Shown: positions 34,609 to 43,932 of the stretch, one piece after another | How the letters are laid out: the number at the start of each line of letters is the position of its first letter | Numbering within the stretch: the first letter of the stretch is position 1 | Source: JBCAXA01 sp038534295 | Lineage (GTDB): Bacteria > Pseudomonadota > Gammaproteobacteria > Steroidobacterales > Woeseiaceae | Length of the DNA: 64,000 bases | Assembly (NCBI GenBank): GCA_038534295.1 | Contig: JBCAXA010000004.1 | Coordinates: forward strand, 310,001-374,000 | Direction: 5' to 3' | Translations under genes and position numbers: made by a program | The notes under the pieces: model-generated | The model's database searches: none | Told to the model about the DNA's origin: nothing | What the model saw: only the letters and a program-made list of their open reading frames with translations

Positions 34609-35322
34609 CTACCAGGGCAGGGTCTCGCCCTCGTAGCTGAAGAACCCGCCGCTGCGCTCGGGCGACAGATCGGCGATCACGTTTATCAGGCCGCGCACGC
34701 TCTCTTCCGACGATAGCGTGGCGCTTGGGCCACCCATGTCGGTGCGGACCCAGCCTGGATGCAAGGCGGCAACGCTGATACCGCGTTTGGCGAGATCGAA
34801 AGACAGCGAACGCAACACACTGTTAAGCGCCGCCTTGCTCGTGCGATACACGTAGAGGCCACCGATGGTGTTCATGCCCATCGACCCCAGCATTGACGAC
34901 ATTCCGACGATCTTTTTCTGCTCGCTCGCCTCGACCTCGTCGACCAACAGCTCGGCAAGTCGCATCGGCGCCAGCACATTGATCGTCATGACAGACGACC
35001 AGTCGGCGTAGTCGATTTGGCCGAAGCCGCCCACGTTCATGCCTTGATTGGCGAAATCGGCGGTGCCCATCGTGCCGGCGGACAGCAACAGAACGTCGAT
35101 CGGCGTACCTTTGACGTCGCTCGCGAGCTGACTCAGTCCGTCAATGTCCGCCATATCGGCGTGCAGCAGACGCAATCGATGGTCGTGTTCGGCCGCAAGC
35201 TGGTCGAGATGTTCCGCCGGTGCCCGACTCGTCCCAATGACGTTCCATCCGCGGACGAGATATTGGCGAGCAAGCTCAAGGCCAAGGCCGCGATTGACGC
35301 CAGTGATGAGAGTAGTGGGCAT
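34609..35322 (-). CDS. Short-chain dehydrogenase/reductase (C-factor-like)
   Basis: 237 residues with TGVNRGLG (nucleotide loop, 7-14) and the catalytic YVYRTSK. The N-terminal TGVNRGLGLELARQ and the end HPGWVRTDMGG resemble the C-factor (CsgA) branch of SDRs. Substrate unknown. It lies upstream of the TonB receptor gene on the same strand but separated by 265 nt containing two operators, so it is probably transcribed on its own. Confidence 0.88.
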   Translation of the reverse strand: MPTTLITGVNRGLGLELARQYLVRGWNVIGTSRAPAEHLDQLAAEHDHRLRLLHADMADIDGLSQLASDVKGTPIDVLLLSAGTMGTADFANQGMNVGGFGQIDYADWSSVMTINVLAPMRLAELLVDEVEASEQKKIVGMSSMLGSMGMNTIGGLYVYRTSKAALNSVLRSLSFDLAKRGISVAALHPGWVRTDMGGPSATLSSEESVRGLINVIADLSPERSGGFFSYEGETLPW

Positions 35323-35397
35323 AAGACGATCCGATCAGCGTTGCACGAGCGCGGCATGATAGCGCAGCTAGCGGATCGCCAGCGCGGTCAGACGTAG

Positions 35398-35662
35398 TCA
35401 CGCATTGTCGAAGCGGACCCAGCAATCGACGGCACTGCGGATGTCCACCGCAAATCCAACGCAGGCGCCGAGCATTAACGCAGCGATCGCCGTTTACGCC
35501 GCCGACGCGCCGAACAGTTCAATGCCGAAAAGCAACAGCAGCGCCACCACAAAGACGCCGTAAACGACGTACAAAGCGCCCGATCAACGTCGGCGGCTGA
35601 TCCGGACGGCGTTCGTTTGCGAAGCGGCCCAACCGTCGAGTGATTTCAGCGAGCAGGTTCAT
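35398..35662 (-). pseudogene. Decayed small two-helix membrane protein
   Basis: From an ATG at 35662 the frame reads MNLLAEITRRLGRFANERRP and on to TLIG, then shifts. Deleting one G (the C run at 35579-35581 on the plus strand) restores a membrane helix, LYVVYGVFVVALLLLFGIEL. A TAA follows at 35494, and the same frame then continues through a second hydrophobic stretch (IAALMLGACVGFAV) to a stop at 35398. One frameshift plus one nonsense codon suggests a decayed gene. The rest of the 35323-35814 gap shows nothing else. Confidence 0.5.
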
Positions 35663-35814
35663 GGCACGGACGAACGCGACCGTTATGTCTAGTTGCGCCG
35701 TGCAGTGCGTGGCGCGCGACGAACGCAGACTCGGTTCACAGGTCGTCGGCTGAGAATTGCGAAGCTTAATGCGAATCGTTACTATTTACGCAGAATCTTT
35801 CGAGTGTCCGAAAC

Positions 35815-36051
35815 ATGCAGCTGTCCGCCATCAAATCCGGTTTGCGCTATGTCATCGAAGCCATCGATTGCCGCGATCCTGCGGTGCAGCGTTTGATGAT
35901 GCTGGGGCTGGTGCAAGGCACAGAAGTCGAACTAGGCGGTTCGGCGCTGGGCGGCGACCCGCTCGAAGTACGCGTCTTCGGCAACGCCATCTCGTTGCGA
36001 CGCGAACAGGCGCGGTGTTTTACCGTCGCGCCTGTTGCCAGTGGTGGCTGA
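35815..36051 (+). CDS. feoA: Ferrous iron transport protein A
   Basis: 78 residues forming the SH3-like FeoA domain (RLMMLGLVQGTEVEL, then LEVRVFGNAISLRREQA). It is a small cytoplasmic partner of the FeoB iron transporter. It overlaps the start region of feoB, so the two are translationally coupled. Confidence 0.9.
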   Translation: MQLSAIKSGLRYVIEAIDCRDPAVQRLMMLGLVQGTEVELGGSALGGDPLEVRVFGNAISLRREQARCFTVAPVASGG

Positions 36052-38224
36052 CAGCGCCCGAATCCCCGTACAGTCGATTAGCGTAAGGCGGCAGCCTGCC
36101 GCCCGCGTCGCTGTACTCGGTAACCCGAACAGCGGCAAGAGCACGTTGTTCAATCGGCTGACGGGGCTGCGGCAAAAGACCGGCAATTACCCGGGCGTTA
36201 CCGTCGAACGACATGTCGGTCGTTTCGACCACGCCGGTGAAAGTCTCGAGCTCATCGATCTCCCAGGGATGTTTGCGCTGAGTGCGCATTCGCTCGAGGA
36301 ACGCGTCGCCGCCGATATTGCGCTCGGTCGCATCGAGAACGAGGCGGCGCCGGATGCCATTCTCGCCGTCGTCGACGCAACGCATCTGTACCAATCGCTG
36401 GCCCTAGTCCAGCAGCTAATGGAGCTCGGCAAGCCCGTGCTGCTGGCGCTGACGATGACCGATGCGGCGGATCGTGCCGGGACGCTCATTGATATCGAAC
36501 GGCTGAGCGAACGCTTGGGCGGCGTTCCTATTTGCCCGGTCGTTGCGACGACGGGCCAAGGACTAAATCGCTTGCGCGATGCGCTGGTAGATCTACCTGG
36601 CCAAGCGCCGCCGGCGGCGCCGGACGTTTGGCCTGAGCTCGGCGATGCCGCGAACCGTCTGGCCGCCGAACTCGACGGTACGTTCAACCGCATTGAAATA
36701 GAGCGTGCGCTCATCGACGTCGACAGCATGTTCGCGCTTGACGTTGCCGAGCGACTCGGTGCGGACGGCAATGCCAAGCTCGCCGCGGCGCGCGAGGCCG
36801 TCTTCGGTGACGTCCCGCCGCTCGCTGCCGAAGCGCAGCGGCGCTACGACTGGGCCCGCGACGTTCTGCGTGACGTCACGCAGTCGCAGCCGATGCTGGC
36901 CAGCTGGACCAACGGCCTTGCGCGGCTCGTCAACCAACCGTGGGCCGGCACGGCTTTGCTGTTTGCGGTCATGGCCGTGGTGTTTCAGGCGGTATTCGCT
37001 TGGGCGACACCGTTGATGGATTTCATTGACGGCACAACCGGCAGTTTGGTCGAGGCCACCAATGCATGGCTCGGCGACGGCGCGTTCGCGAGCTTTGTCG
37101 CCGATGGCATCATCGCCGGCGTCGGCAGTGTCATTATCTTCCTGCCGCAAATCCTGATTCTGTTCCTTTTCATCATCGTGCTCGAAGATTCCGGGTTTCT
37201 CGCCCGATCGGCCTACTTGATGGATCGGGCGATGCGTTCGGTCGGGCTTTCCGGCACGTCGATCATCCCGATGATCTCGAGCTTTGCGTGCGCCGTACCC
37301 GGCATCATGGCGACGCGTGTCATCCCAAATCGTCGCGACCGTATCGCAACGATTCTCGCCGCGCCGTTTATGACGTGCTCCGCTCGACTGCCGGTCTACG
37401 CGCTTTTGATCTCGGCGTTCGTACCGGCGACCAAGGTCGGGGTCATGAACCTACAAGGCCTCGTCTTGTTCGGCCTCTACCTGGCGGGCATCGTCGGTGG
37501 CCTCGCAACGGCACTGCTGCTCAAGAAAACGGCGTTGCGCGGCCCGAAGCCGTCGTTCGCGCTGCTGATCCCAGAATTTCGTCGACCCAATCTGCAGACC
37601 GTCGGATTGCAGCTGCTGTCCCGCGCGCGGGTATTTTTGCGCCGTGCCGGAACGGTGATCTTCGCCGTTGCTGTCATCGTTTGGGCGCTCGGCTATTTTC
37701 CGCGTTCGGAAACGATTCGAACCAACCTTGCGCGCGATATCGCCGCCGCCGAACAGACGCTTGCCGGCGCCGCGCTCGAAGCGGAGGTCGCGACGCTGAG
37801 CAACGTTGCCGCGGCGCGCCAACTGGAACAGAGCTATTTGGGCCGCGCTGGCAAGTCGGTGCAGCCGCTGTTTGCGCCGCTCGGCTGGGACTGGCGAGTC
37901 TCGGCGGCAGTGATTGCAAGTTTCCCTGCTCGCGAAGTCGTTGTTGCGGTGCTTGGCACGACGTTCGCGCTCGGCGCCGAGGCTGACGAGGACACGCTGT
38001 CGACGCGATTGGCGAACGCCACGCACAGCGACGGGCGAACGCTGTTTACGCTGCCAATGGTCGCAGGCCTTTTGCTCTTCTACGCGTTCTGCCTGCAGTG
38101 TGCCGCCACGGTCGCCACGATTCGGCGCGAAACCAATAGCTGGCGCTGGCCAATCATCGCCTGGGTTTACATGACGGCGGTCGGCTACCTAAGCGCACTG
38201 GCGGTGTATCAGCTCGGTAGCTAG
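36035..38224 (+). CDS. feoB: Ferrous iron transporter FeoB
   Basis: About 729 residues. The N-terminal GTPase domain has G1 GNPNSGKST (29-37) and G3 DLPGM; the G4 motif, normally NxxD, reads TMTD (140-143), an unusual change at the guanine-recognising Asn. The membrane part from about 300 has the Gate motifs (SFACAVPGIMATRVIP; FMTCSARLPVYALL). The start could be TTG 36035 or GTG 36041/36044; all overlap the end of feoA. It imports Fe2+ across the inner membrane. Confidence 0.93.
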   Translation: MPVVADSARIPVQSISVRRQPAARVAVLGNPNSGKSTLFNRLTGLRQKTGNYPGVTVERHVGRFDHAGESLELIDLPGMFALSAHSLEERVAADIALGRIENEAAPDAILAVVDATHLYQSLALVQQLMELGKPVLLALTMTDAADRAGTLIDIERLSERLGGVPICPVVATTGQGLNRLRDALVDLPGQAPPAAPDVWPELGDAANRLAAELDGTFNRIEIERALIDVDSMFALDVAERLGADGNAKLAAAREAVFGDVPPLAAEAQRRYDWARDVLRDVTQSQPMLASWTNGLARLVNQPWAGTALLFAVMAVVFQAVFAWATPLMDFIDGTTGSLVEATNAWLGDGAFASFVADGIIAGVGSVIIFLPQILILFLFIIVLEDSGFLARSAYLMDRAMRSVGLSGTSIIPMISSFACAVPGIMATRVIPNRRDRIATILAAPFMTCSARLPVYALLISAFVPATKVGVMNLQGLVLFGLYLAGIVGGLATALLLKKTALRGPKPSFALLIPEFRRPNLQTVGLQLLSRARVFLRRAGTVIFAVAVIVWALGYFPRSETIRTNLARDIAAAEQTLAGAALEAEVATLSNVAAARQLEQSYLGRAGKSVQPLFAPLGWDWRVSAAVIASFPAREVVVAVLGTTFALGAEADEDTLSTRLANATHSDGRTLFTLPMVAGLLLFYAFCLQCAATVATIRRETNSWRWPIIAWVYMTAVGYLSALAVYQLGS

Positions 38225-38240
38225 GCGCGCCGACACCGCA

Positions 38241-39071
38241 GTGGCCGATATACTCGCGCCGATGAACGTCGCTCAGCCTACTCGCCCGCTGGTTTCGTGG
38301 TGTCACGGTCTGCACTTTGCGGTGCTGACGTGGCTGATGCTGCTGGCGGCACCGCTCAGCGCGCATCCGGACGACGAATTCTGCATCGAAGGAGGCTTGG
38401 ACCCGATGCTGTGCTCGGCTTTGGGTGATCTGGATCGAGCCAATGGCGACGCCGCGCAGGCCAACGATGAATACCCGCTCGAGACACGCGGCGGTTGGGC
38501 AACGTTTACCCGCTACCTGTCGATCGGCGTGCAGCACATCGTGCCGGGGGGCGCCGATCACATTCTGTTCGTAATCGGGTTGCTGCTCGGCGTAACGCGC
38601 CGCGCGACGCTGCTCTGGTTGATCACCGCGTTCACGGTGGCGCACGGGGTTGCGCTGGTCGCCGCCGTCGTCGGCGGTTGGAGCCCACCGGCGCTGTTCG
38701 TCGAAGCGGCCATCGCCGCGACGATCGCGTGGGTCGGACTCGAGAACCTAATTGTCAAGCCGGGCCTTGCGTGGCGCTACACGTTGGTCTTTGTGTTTGG
38801 CCTTATTCACGGCTTCGGCTTTGCCGGGTTCATCCAGGATCTGGGCCTTCCGAAAACGCAGTTAGCGCCGGCCCTGCTCGGCTTTAACCTCGGCGTCGAA
38901 ATTGGTCAGATTGCCGTCGTCGGCGTCACTGCGCTGGTCGTGCTTCTAGCGCTTCGCGCACTACCGCAAGGGCGTCGCGACACAGTGACGCGGTGGCTGC
39001 GGGTTATTGGCAGCCTTGCGGTCGCCTTGATCGGCAGCGTTTGGTTGGTCGAGCGGCTGGCGACGGCCTGA
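38241..39071 (+). CDS. HupE/UreJ-family membrane protein
   Basis: 276 residues. Signal-like N-terminus ending LSAHPDDEFC, then a HupE/UreJ domain with about six helices (IGVQHIVPGGADHILFVIGLLLG; FVFGLIHGFGFAGFIQDL). These proteins are putative metal (Ni/Co) permeases or accessory proteins. Positioned 16 nt after feoB, it may share its transcript and a metal-related role. An ATG at 38262 is an alternative start. Confidence 0.88.
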   Translation: MADILAPMNVAQPTRPLVSWCHGLHFAVLTWLMLLAAPLSAHPDDEFCIEGGLDPMLCSALGDLDRANGDAAQANDEYPLETRGGWATFTRYLSIGVQHIVPGGADHILFVIGLLLGVTRRATLLWLITAFTVAHGVALVAAVVGGWSPPALFVEAAIAATIAWVGLENLIVKPGLAWRYTLVFVFGLIHGFGFAGFIQDLGLPKTQLAPALLGFNLGVEIGQIAVVGVTALVVLLALRALPQGRRDTVTRWLRVIGSLAVALIGSVWLVERLATA

Positions 39072-39086
39072 GGCAGGCCGTCGCCA
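39058..39086. terminator. 13-bp hairpin between convergent genes
   Basis: TGGCGACGGCCTG / CAGGCCGTCGCCA with loop AGG, overlapping the HupE stop codon and facing the M3 peptidase stop. There is no T tract, so it is a possible bidirectional, factor-dependent terminator or mRNA 3'-end protector. Confidence 0.5.
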
Positions 39087-39099
39087 ACGGCTCGCGATC

Positions 39100-41277
39100 T
39101 TACGTCGTGTCGCCGTCGAGGAAACCGCGACCGCGCAACAGCGGTTCGATGCTGGGGTCTTGGCCGCGGAACAAGCGATAGAGCTCGTCGGCGGGGCGCA
39201 GGCCACCGCTTTGGTACACCCACTTCTTCAGACGACCGGCCGTTTCCGGATCGAAAATGTTCTCGGCTTCGAGGAACGCGTCGAATCCGTCTGCGTCTAG
39301 GATTTCCGACCAGAGGTACGCGTAATAGCCGGCCGAGTAGCCGCCCGAGAACGTGTGGCTGAAGTACGGCGAGCGGTAGCGTGGCTCAATTTCGTCGATC
39401 AAGCCGTACTCGTCGAGAATTGCGACTTCAAACGCGCGCGGGTCGTCGATGGCTTCGACTTCGTCGGCGCTCAGCATGTGCCAGCGCAGATCCAGTAGCG
39501 ATGCGGCAATAAACTCGGTTGTGGCGAAACCCTGATTGAACTTCGACGCGGCAAGCATTTTCTCGACGAGCGCGTCGGGGATGACGTCACCGGTTTCATG
39601 GTGCTTGGCGAACAGCGCAAGCATTTCGGGCTGCGACGCCCAATGCTCGAGAATCTGCGCCGGAAACTCGGTGTAGTCGCGCGGACCGTCGACACCGGAG
39701 AATTCCGCGTACGGAATATTCGTCATGATGCCGTGCAGCGCGTGGCCGAACTCGTGGAAGAAGGTTTCGACTTCCGAAAAGCGCAGCAACGTCGGTTCAC
39801 CTGCCGGCGGCGTGGTCAAATTGAGGTTGAACGTGATCAGCGGGCGAATCTCATTGCCGCCGATGTTCGACGCATCGCGATAAGAGCTCATCCACGCGCC
39901 GCCGCGCTTGCTGTCGCGCGCATACATGTCGAGGAACATGATGCCGAGAAAGCTGCCGTCGTCGTCAGTGACGTTGTAAGCCGTGACGGTCGGGTGCCAA
40001 ACCGGCACGTCGACCGGCTCGAAACCGAGCCCGAACAGCCGTGTCGCCATCGTAAACGCGCCGCTGCGCACCGCGTCCAGATTGAAATACGGCATTAACT
40101 CGCCTTCGTCGAGGTCATAGCGAGCCTTACGAACTTTCTCCGAGTAATGCCACCAGTCTTCGCCGGAGACCTGGAACTCGTCGCCGACCATGGCTTGCAT
40201 CGCATCGCGTTCCCGTTTGGCCGTCTCGAGGCCTGGTTCCCATACGCGGCGCAAGAATTCTTCGGCCCCAGCGGGTGTTTTCGCCATGCGCGTCTCGAGC
40301 TGGTAGTGCGCGTGCGACTCGTAACCCATCAACTCGGCCCGTTGCGCACGCAGCAGCGCGATCTGCTTGGCCAGTGCGTAGTTATTGCGCTCATCGGTAG
40401 CAGCGCGGGTGCGATATGCGTCGAACAACTGCAGACGCAGTCCGCGGTTGGTCGACTCGGTCATGAACGTCTCGAACTGCGAGCGATTCAGACCGACGAA
40501 CCAGGCCTCTTCGTCTTCGTCGTAGAGCGATGCTGCGAAACCTTCGCTCAACCCAGCCAGGCCCGCTTCATCGTCGATCCGCAGCTTGAAGCCCTTGGTA
40601 GCGTCCAACAGGTTCTGGCCGAACTCGTTGCTGAGTTTGGACAGCTCGGCGTTGATGTCAGCCACTTGCGTGCGAACTTCCGGCGACAGCGCGGCACCGG
40701 CCCGAACGAAGTTGCGGTGCTGCAGCTCGAGGAGCCGCGCATCGACTTCATTCAGCCCGAGCTGGTCGCTCTGCTCGAAGACCTCGCGAACGCGCGCGTA
40801 GAGATTCTCATCGAGGATGATCGCGTTGTACTCGCGCGTAACCATCGGATAAATCTCGGCGCGCAGACCGATCAACGTATCGTTGGTATCGGTGGCGGTA
40901 ACGTTACCGAAGACATCCAGCACGCGACCAAGCGTTTCGCCGGCTTTCTCGAGCGCAACCGTCGTGTTCAGGAACGTCGCTGGCTCCGGATTTTTAATGA
41001 TTTCAGCGATCTCGGCGCGCAGCTCAATGATGCCCTGCTGAACCGCGGGCATGTAGTGCTCGTCCTCGATGACCTGGAACGGCGGCACGCCGTAGGGCGT
41101 GTCCCATGCTTTAAGTAAAGGATTCGTGCGCAGCTCGGCCTCATCGACCGTAAACTGCGGCAGCGACGATTCGGCCGGCTCGGCCGACTCCACAGCGGTT
41201 TGCTCGGGCTCGGATTGACCGCAGCCTGCAAGGACGATGCTCAATGCCAATAGCGCAGCACCTGTTTTAGTGCCCAT
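39100..41277 (-). CDS. M3-family peptidyl-dipeptidase (Dcp-like) lipoprotein
   Basis: 725 residues beginning with a lipoprotein signal (ALLALSIVLAGC). Zinc site HEFGH (FFHEFGHALHG) near residue 515 marks the M3 family, with the substrate-binding C-terminus (FSHTFSGGYSAGYYAYLWSE). It should act in the periplasm, removing C-terminal dipeptides. It is a single-gene unit, divergent from the ATP-grasp gene over 109 nt. Confidence 0.93.
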   Translation of the reverse strand: MGTKTGAALLALSIVLAGCGQSEPEQTAVESAEPAESSLPQFTVDEAELRTNPLLKAWDTPYGVPPFQVIEDEHYMPAVQQGIIELRAEIAEIIKNPEPATFLNTTVALEKAGETLGRVLDVFGNVTATDTNDTLIGLRAEIYPMVTREYNAIILDENLYARVREVFEQSDQLGLNEVDARLLELQHRNFVRAGAALSPEVRTQVADINAELSKLSNEFGQNLLDATKGFKLRIDDEAGLAGLSEGFAASLYDEDEEAWFVGLNRSQFETFMTESTNRGLRLQLFDAYRTRAATDERNNYALAKQIALLRAQRAELMGYESHAHYQLETRMAKTPAGAEEFLRRVWEPGLETAKRERDAMQAMVGDEFQVSGEDWWHYSEKVRKARYDLDEGELMPYFNLDAVRSGAFTMATRLFGLGFEPVDVPVWHPTVTAYNVTDDDGSFLGIMFLDMYARDSKRGGAWMSSYRDASNIGGNEIRPLITFNLNLTTPPAGEPTLLRFSEVETFFHEFGHALHGIMTNIPYAEFSGVDGPRDYTEFPAQILEHWASQPEMLALFAKHHETGDVIPDALVEKMLAASKFNQGFATTEFIAASLLDLRWHMLSADEVEAIDDPRAFEVAILDEYGLIDEIEPRYRSPYFSHTFSGGYSAGYYAYLWSEILDADGFDAFLEAENIFDPETAGRLKKWVYQSGGLRPADELYRLFRGQDPSIEPLLRGRGFLDGDTT

Positions 41278-41386
41278 AAAAAGATCCCCCAGGATTCTTT
41301 ATAACGTCGACCGTGCTCGTCGACCTCGTGTACGTTCCGAGACGAGACGGCTGGGAAAGTTCCGAATGGTACGATAAACGGCCGGT

Positions 41387-42559
41387 ATGGTGGATGCTCA
41401 ATCGTCAATGACAGCGCAGAACACCGCTCTGCTGACTCTCGGGCGCCTGCCCAAAGCCCTCGATATTGCCCGCGCGCTGCACGGCGCCGGCTGGCGTGTC
41501 ATCGTCGCCGAGCCATGCCGTTGGCACTTGTGCGCCGTATCGACGGCGGTGGCCCGTTCCATCCGGGTACCTTCGCCGACCGAGGATTCGGCCGCCTACA
41601 GAGAGGCGATGCTCGGGATCATCGCCGCGGAATCGGTCGAATTTTTGGTGCCGGTGTCCGAAGAGTGCCTGCATGTCGCCGCGTTGGGCGATGCTTTGCC
41701 CGATTCCGTGCGGGTTTTGTCGATGCCCCTCGCCGAAGTTGCGGCGCTGCACGACAAGTACTCGTTTGCGCAATACGCCCGCGATCTTGGTCTGAGCGCA
41801 CCGACGACCTTGAAACTCGACGAGCCCGGGGTCGGTGACCTGGTGGCCGCCGGCTCAATCGTAATCAAGGGACGCAATTCCTGCTCCGGGGTAGGCCTCG
41901 AGTTTGTCGACCGCGGCGCGACGCTGCCGCACCGATTGTATCCAGGCGAATGGGTTGCTCAGGCCCATGTCGACGGCGATCTCGTCTCGACGTTCAGCGT
42001 GGCGCACAACGGGCAGACTCTGGTGACGGCGGTGTATCGCGGCACGCTGTTCTCCGACACGGTCGCGGTGTGTTTCGAGCGATTGTCCGCGGAGGTCGCC
42101 GTGGAACGCTGGGTCGAGGCATTTGTCGCGGCAAACAACTACACCGGCTTCATCGCGTTCGATTTCGTCATCGACAGCGACGGTACGCCGTGGGCGATCG
42201 AGTGCAATCCGCGGTCAACCAGTGGCATCCATTTCTTACGGAGTGAAGCACTTGGCCAGCTGTTGCTGGACCCAGGCACGCCCGTCGACCAGCCGTTCCG
42301 CCGCGAACGAGAATTCATGCAATTTTGGCCAGCGCTGACGGAAGTGCAGTCCTCGATGTTCCACACCGGCTTTGCCGACAAGCTCGCAGCGTTTCGGCGC
42401 GCGCGTGACGTCTGTTTTCGTTGGCGCGACCCGCTGCCGCTGTGGACCATGCCGATCACGGCGTGGCGAATTCTGCGGCTCGCGCTGTTTGGTGGGCGTA
42501 GCTTTGGCGAGGCCGCCACCTTCGATATCGAATGGCGCCCGCAAGCCCGTACGCCGTGA
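41387..42559 (+). CDS. ATP-grasp ligase-like protein
   Basis: 390 residues. An N-terminal pre-ATP-grasp domain (LTLGRLPKALDIARALHGAG) precedes an ATP-grasp fold; the Mg-binding IECNPRSTSGIHF (ExNPR) lies near 270. It would join a carboxylate to an amine or thiol through an acyl-phosphate. It is the first gene of an overlapping three-gene unit with a P450 and crtD, so a tailoring role in carotenoid or another isoprenoid product is possible; an alternative is an unrelated natural product. Confidence 0.87.
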   Translation: MVDAQSSMTAQNTALLTLGRLPKALDIARALHGAGWRVIVAEPCRWHLCAVSTAVARSIRVPSPTEDSAAYREAMLGIIAAESVEFLVPVSEECLHVAALGDALPDSVRVLSMPLAEVAALHDKYSFAQYARDLGLSAPTTLKLDEPGVGDLVAAGSIVIKGRNSCSGVGLEFVDRGATLPHRLYPGEWVAQAHVDGDLVSTFSVAHNGQTLVTAVYRGTLFSDTVAVCFERLSAEVAVERWVEAFVAANNYTGFIAFDFVIDSDGTPWAIECNPRSTSGIHFLRSEALGQLLLDPGTPVDQPFRREREFMQFWPALTEVQSSMFHTGFADKLAAFRRARDVCFRWRDPLPLWTMPITAWRILRLALFGGRSFGEAATFDIEWRPQARTP

Positions 42560-43932
42560 ACGCGCTGTATCGACCGCCGGCGCCGCAGCCCATGCCGCCG
42601 CTACGCTCCCTGCTGCGGGTAATGCGCGAGGGCAACGGCAACCTGTTGTCGCTGGTACCGAGCGATGCCTACACGAAGCCGGTCACTCATCTCGGCTACT
42701 CGCGGCGCTCGATCATTCTCGTCAACGACCCGGACGCCGTCCGCGACGTAATGACGGATCCGCTCGGCATTTTTCCGAAAAACGATCTGTTCGTTGGGGC
42801 ACTCGAACCGTTGGTCGGCGACTCGATTTTTGTCAGTCACGGCGAGACGTGGCGCAAGCAGCGCGAGATGATCGACCCGGCGTTCTCGCAGCTGCGTATT
42901 CGGCAGGCCTACCCCGCTATGGTGGACGCCGTCCGTGCTGCCGATGAACGTTTGGCCGAGGTTGCCGATTCGGGTGAACCGCTGTCGCTCGACGTGCTCA
43001 CGAGCCAGCTAACGGCCGACGTCATCTGCCGAACGATTTTCAGCGAGCCGCTTGACGGCACGACGGCGCAGCGGGTGTTTCATCTATTCAGCCGCTTTGA
43101 GCGCAGTGTTGCCAGCGTCAGTCTGCGTCAGCTGATTTTCGGCAAACCGTGGGACGACGTACGCCAGCCCACCGCGGTGCTCGAGGCCTGTGAGGAAATC
43201 CGCGCCTTGATCGGTGAGATGGTGGATCCGCGACTCGCCGAGGACGATGGCGGCGCGGATGACATCGTTGCGGCCGTGATTCGCGCCACCGATCCGCAGA
43301 CCGGCGAACCGTTTACCCGCAGCGAGTTGATCGATGAACTCGGTGTGTTTTTCCTCGCCGGACATGAGACCACGGCGAGCGCCCTGACCTGGGCAATCTT
43401 CATGCTGTCACAGCAACCGAAGACGCTGTCTCGTTTGCGTGCAGAGGTCGCCGAACGCTGCGGTGACGACCTTCCCGACTTCGAGTCCGTCAAACAGCTC
43501 GCGTTTGTCCGGAGCGTATTCCGCGAGTCGCTCAGGTTGTACCCGCCAATCACGTTTATTCCCCGCGTTGCCGCGGAGGCGACGACCATCGCCGACGTTC
43601 GCATCAAACGAGGCGCCATGGTGATGGTCTCGCCGTGGACCACGCATCGCAACTCGCTGCAGTGGCGTGATCCGGACCGTTTCGACCCCGATCGCTTCAT
43701 GCCGGGTGCGGAACCCGACGAGCGACCGAATACGTTCTTGTCGTTCGGACTCGGGCCACGGGTCTGTATCGGAGCGGCGTTCGCGACGGTCGAAAGCGCG
43801 CTGATCCTAGCGGGCCTTGCCGCACGTTACGACTTTGAGCCGCTGGATGCCGAGCATGTCTGGCCCGTCGCCCGGCTGACGACGCGGCCGGCGCGCGAGA
43901 TACAGTGCCGCGTGCGGAGACGAGCGACATGA
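42532..43932 (+). CDS. Cytochrome P450
   Basis: Up to 466 residues. Key motifs are the I-helix FFLAGHETTASAL, ExxR in VFRESLRLYPP, and the haem loop FLSFGLGPRVCIG with the axial cysteine. There is no fused reductase. The ATG at 42532 overlaps the ATP-grasp gene by 28 nt; a GTG at 42556 giving a GTGA overlap is equally likely. It lies directly before crtD with an ATGA overlap. Its likely job is to hydroxylate a lipid or carotenoid. Confidence 0.92.
   Translation: MAPASPYAVNALYRPPAPQPMPPLRSLLRVMREGNGNLLSLVPSDAYTKPVTHLGYSRRSIILVNDPDAVRDVMTDPLGIFPKNDLFVGALEPLVGDSIFVSHGETWRKQREMIDPAFSQLRIRQAYPAMVDAVRAADERLAEVADSGEPLSLDVLTSQLTADVICRTIFSEPLDGTTAQRVFHLFSRFERSVASVSLRQLIFGKPWDDVRQPTAVLEACEEIRALIGEMVDPRLAEDDGGADDIVAAVIRATDPQTGEPFTRSELIDELGVFFLAGHETTASALTWAIFMLSQQPKTLSRLRAEVAERCGDDLPDFESVKQLAFVRSVFRESLRLYPPITFIPRVAAEATTIADVRIKRGAMVMVSPWTTHRNSLQWRDPDRFDPDRFMPGAEPDERPNTFLSFGLGPRVCIGAAFATVESALILAGLAARYDFEPLDAEHVWPVARLTTRPAREIQCRVRRRAT

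Noticed and set aside
40147..41118. 323-codon frame opposite the M3 peptidase
   Set aside because: Antisense shadow without family features.
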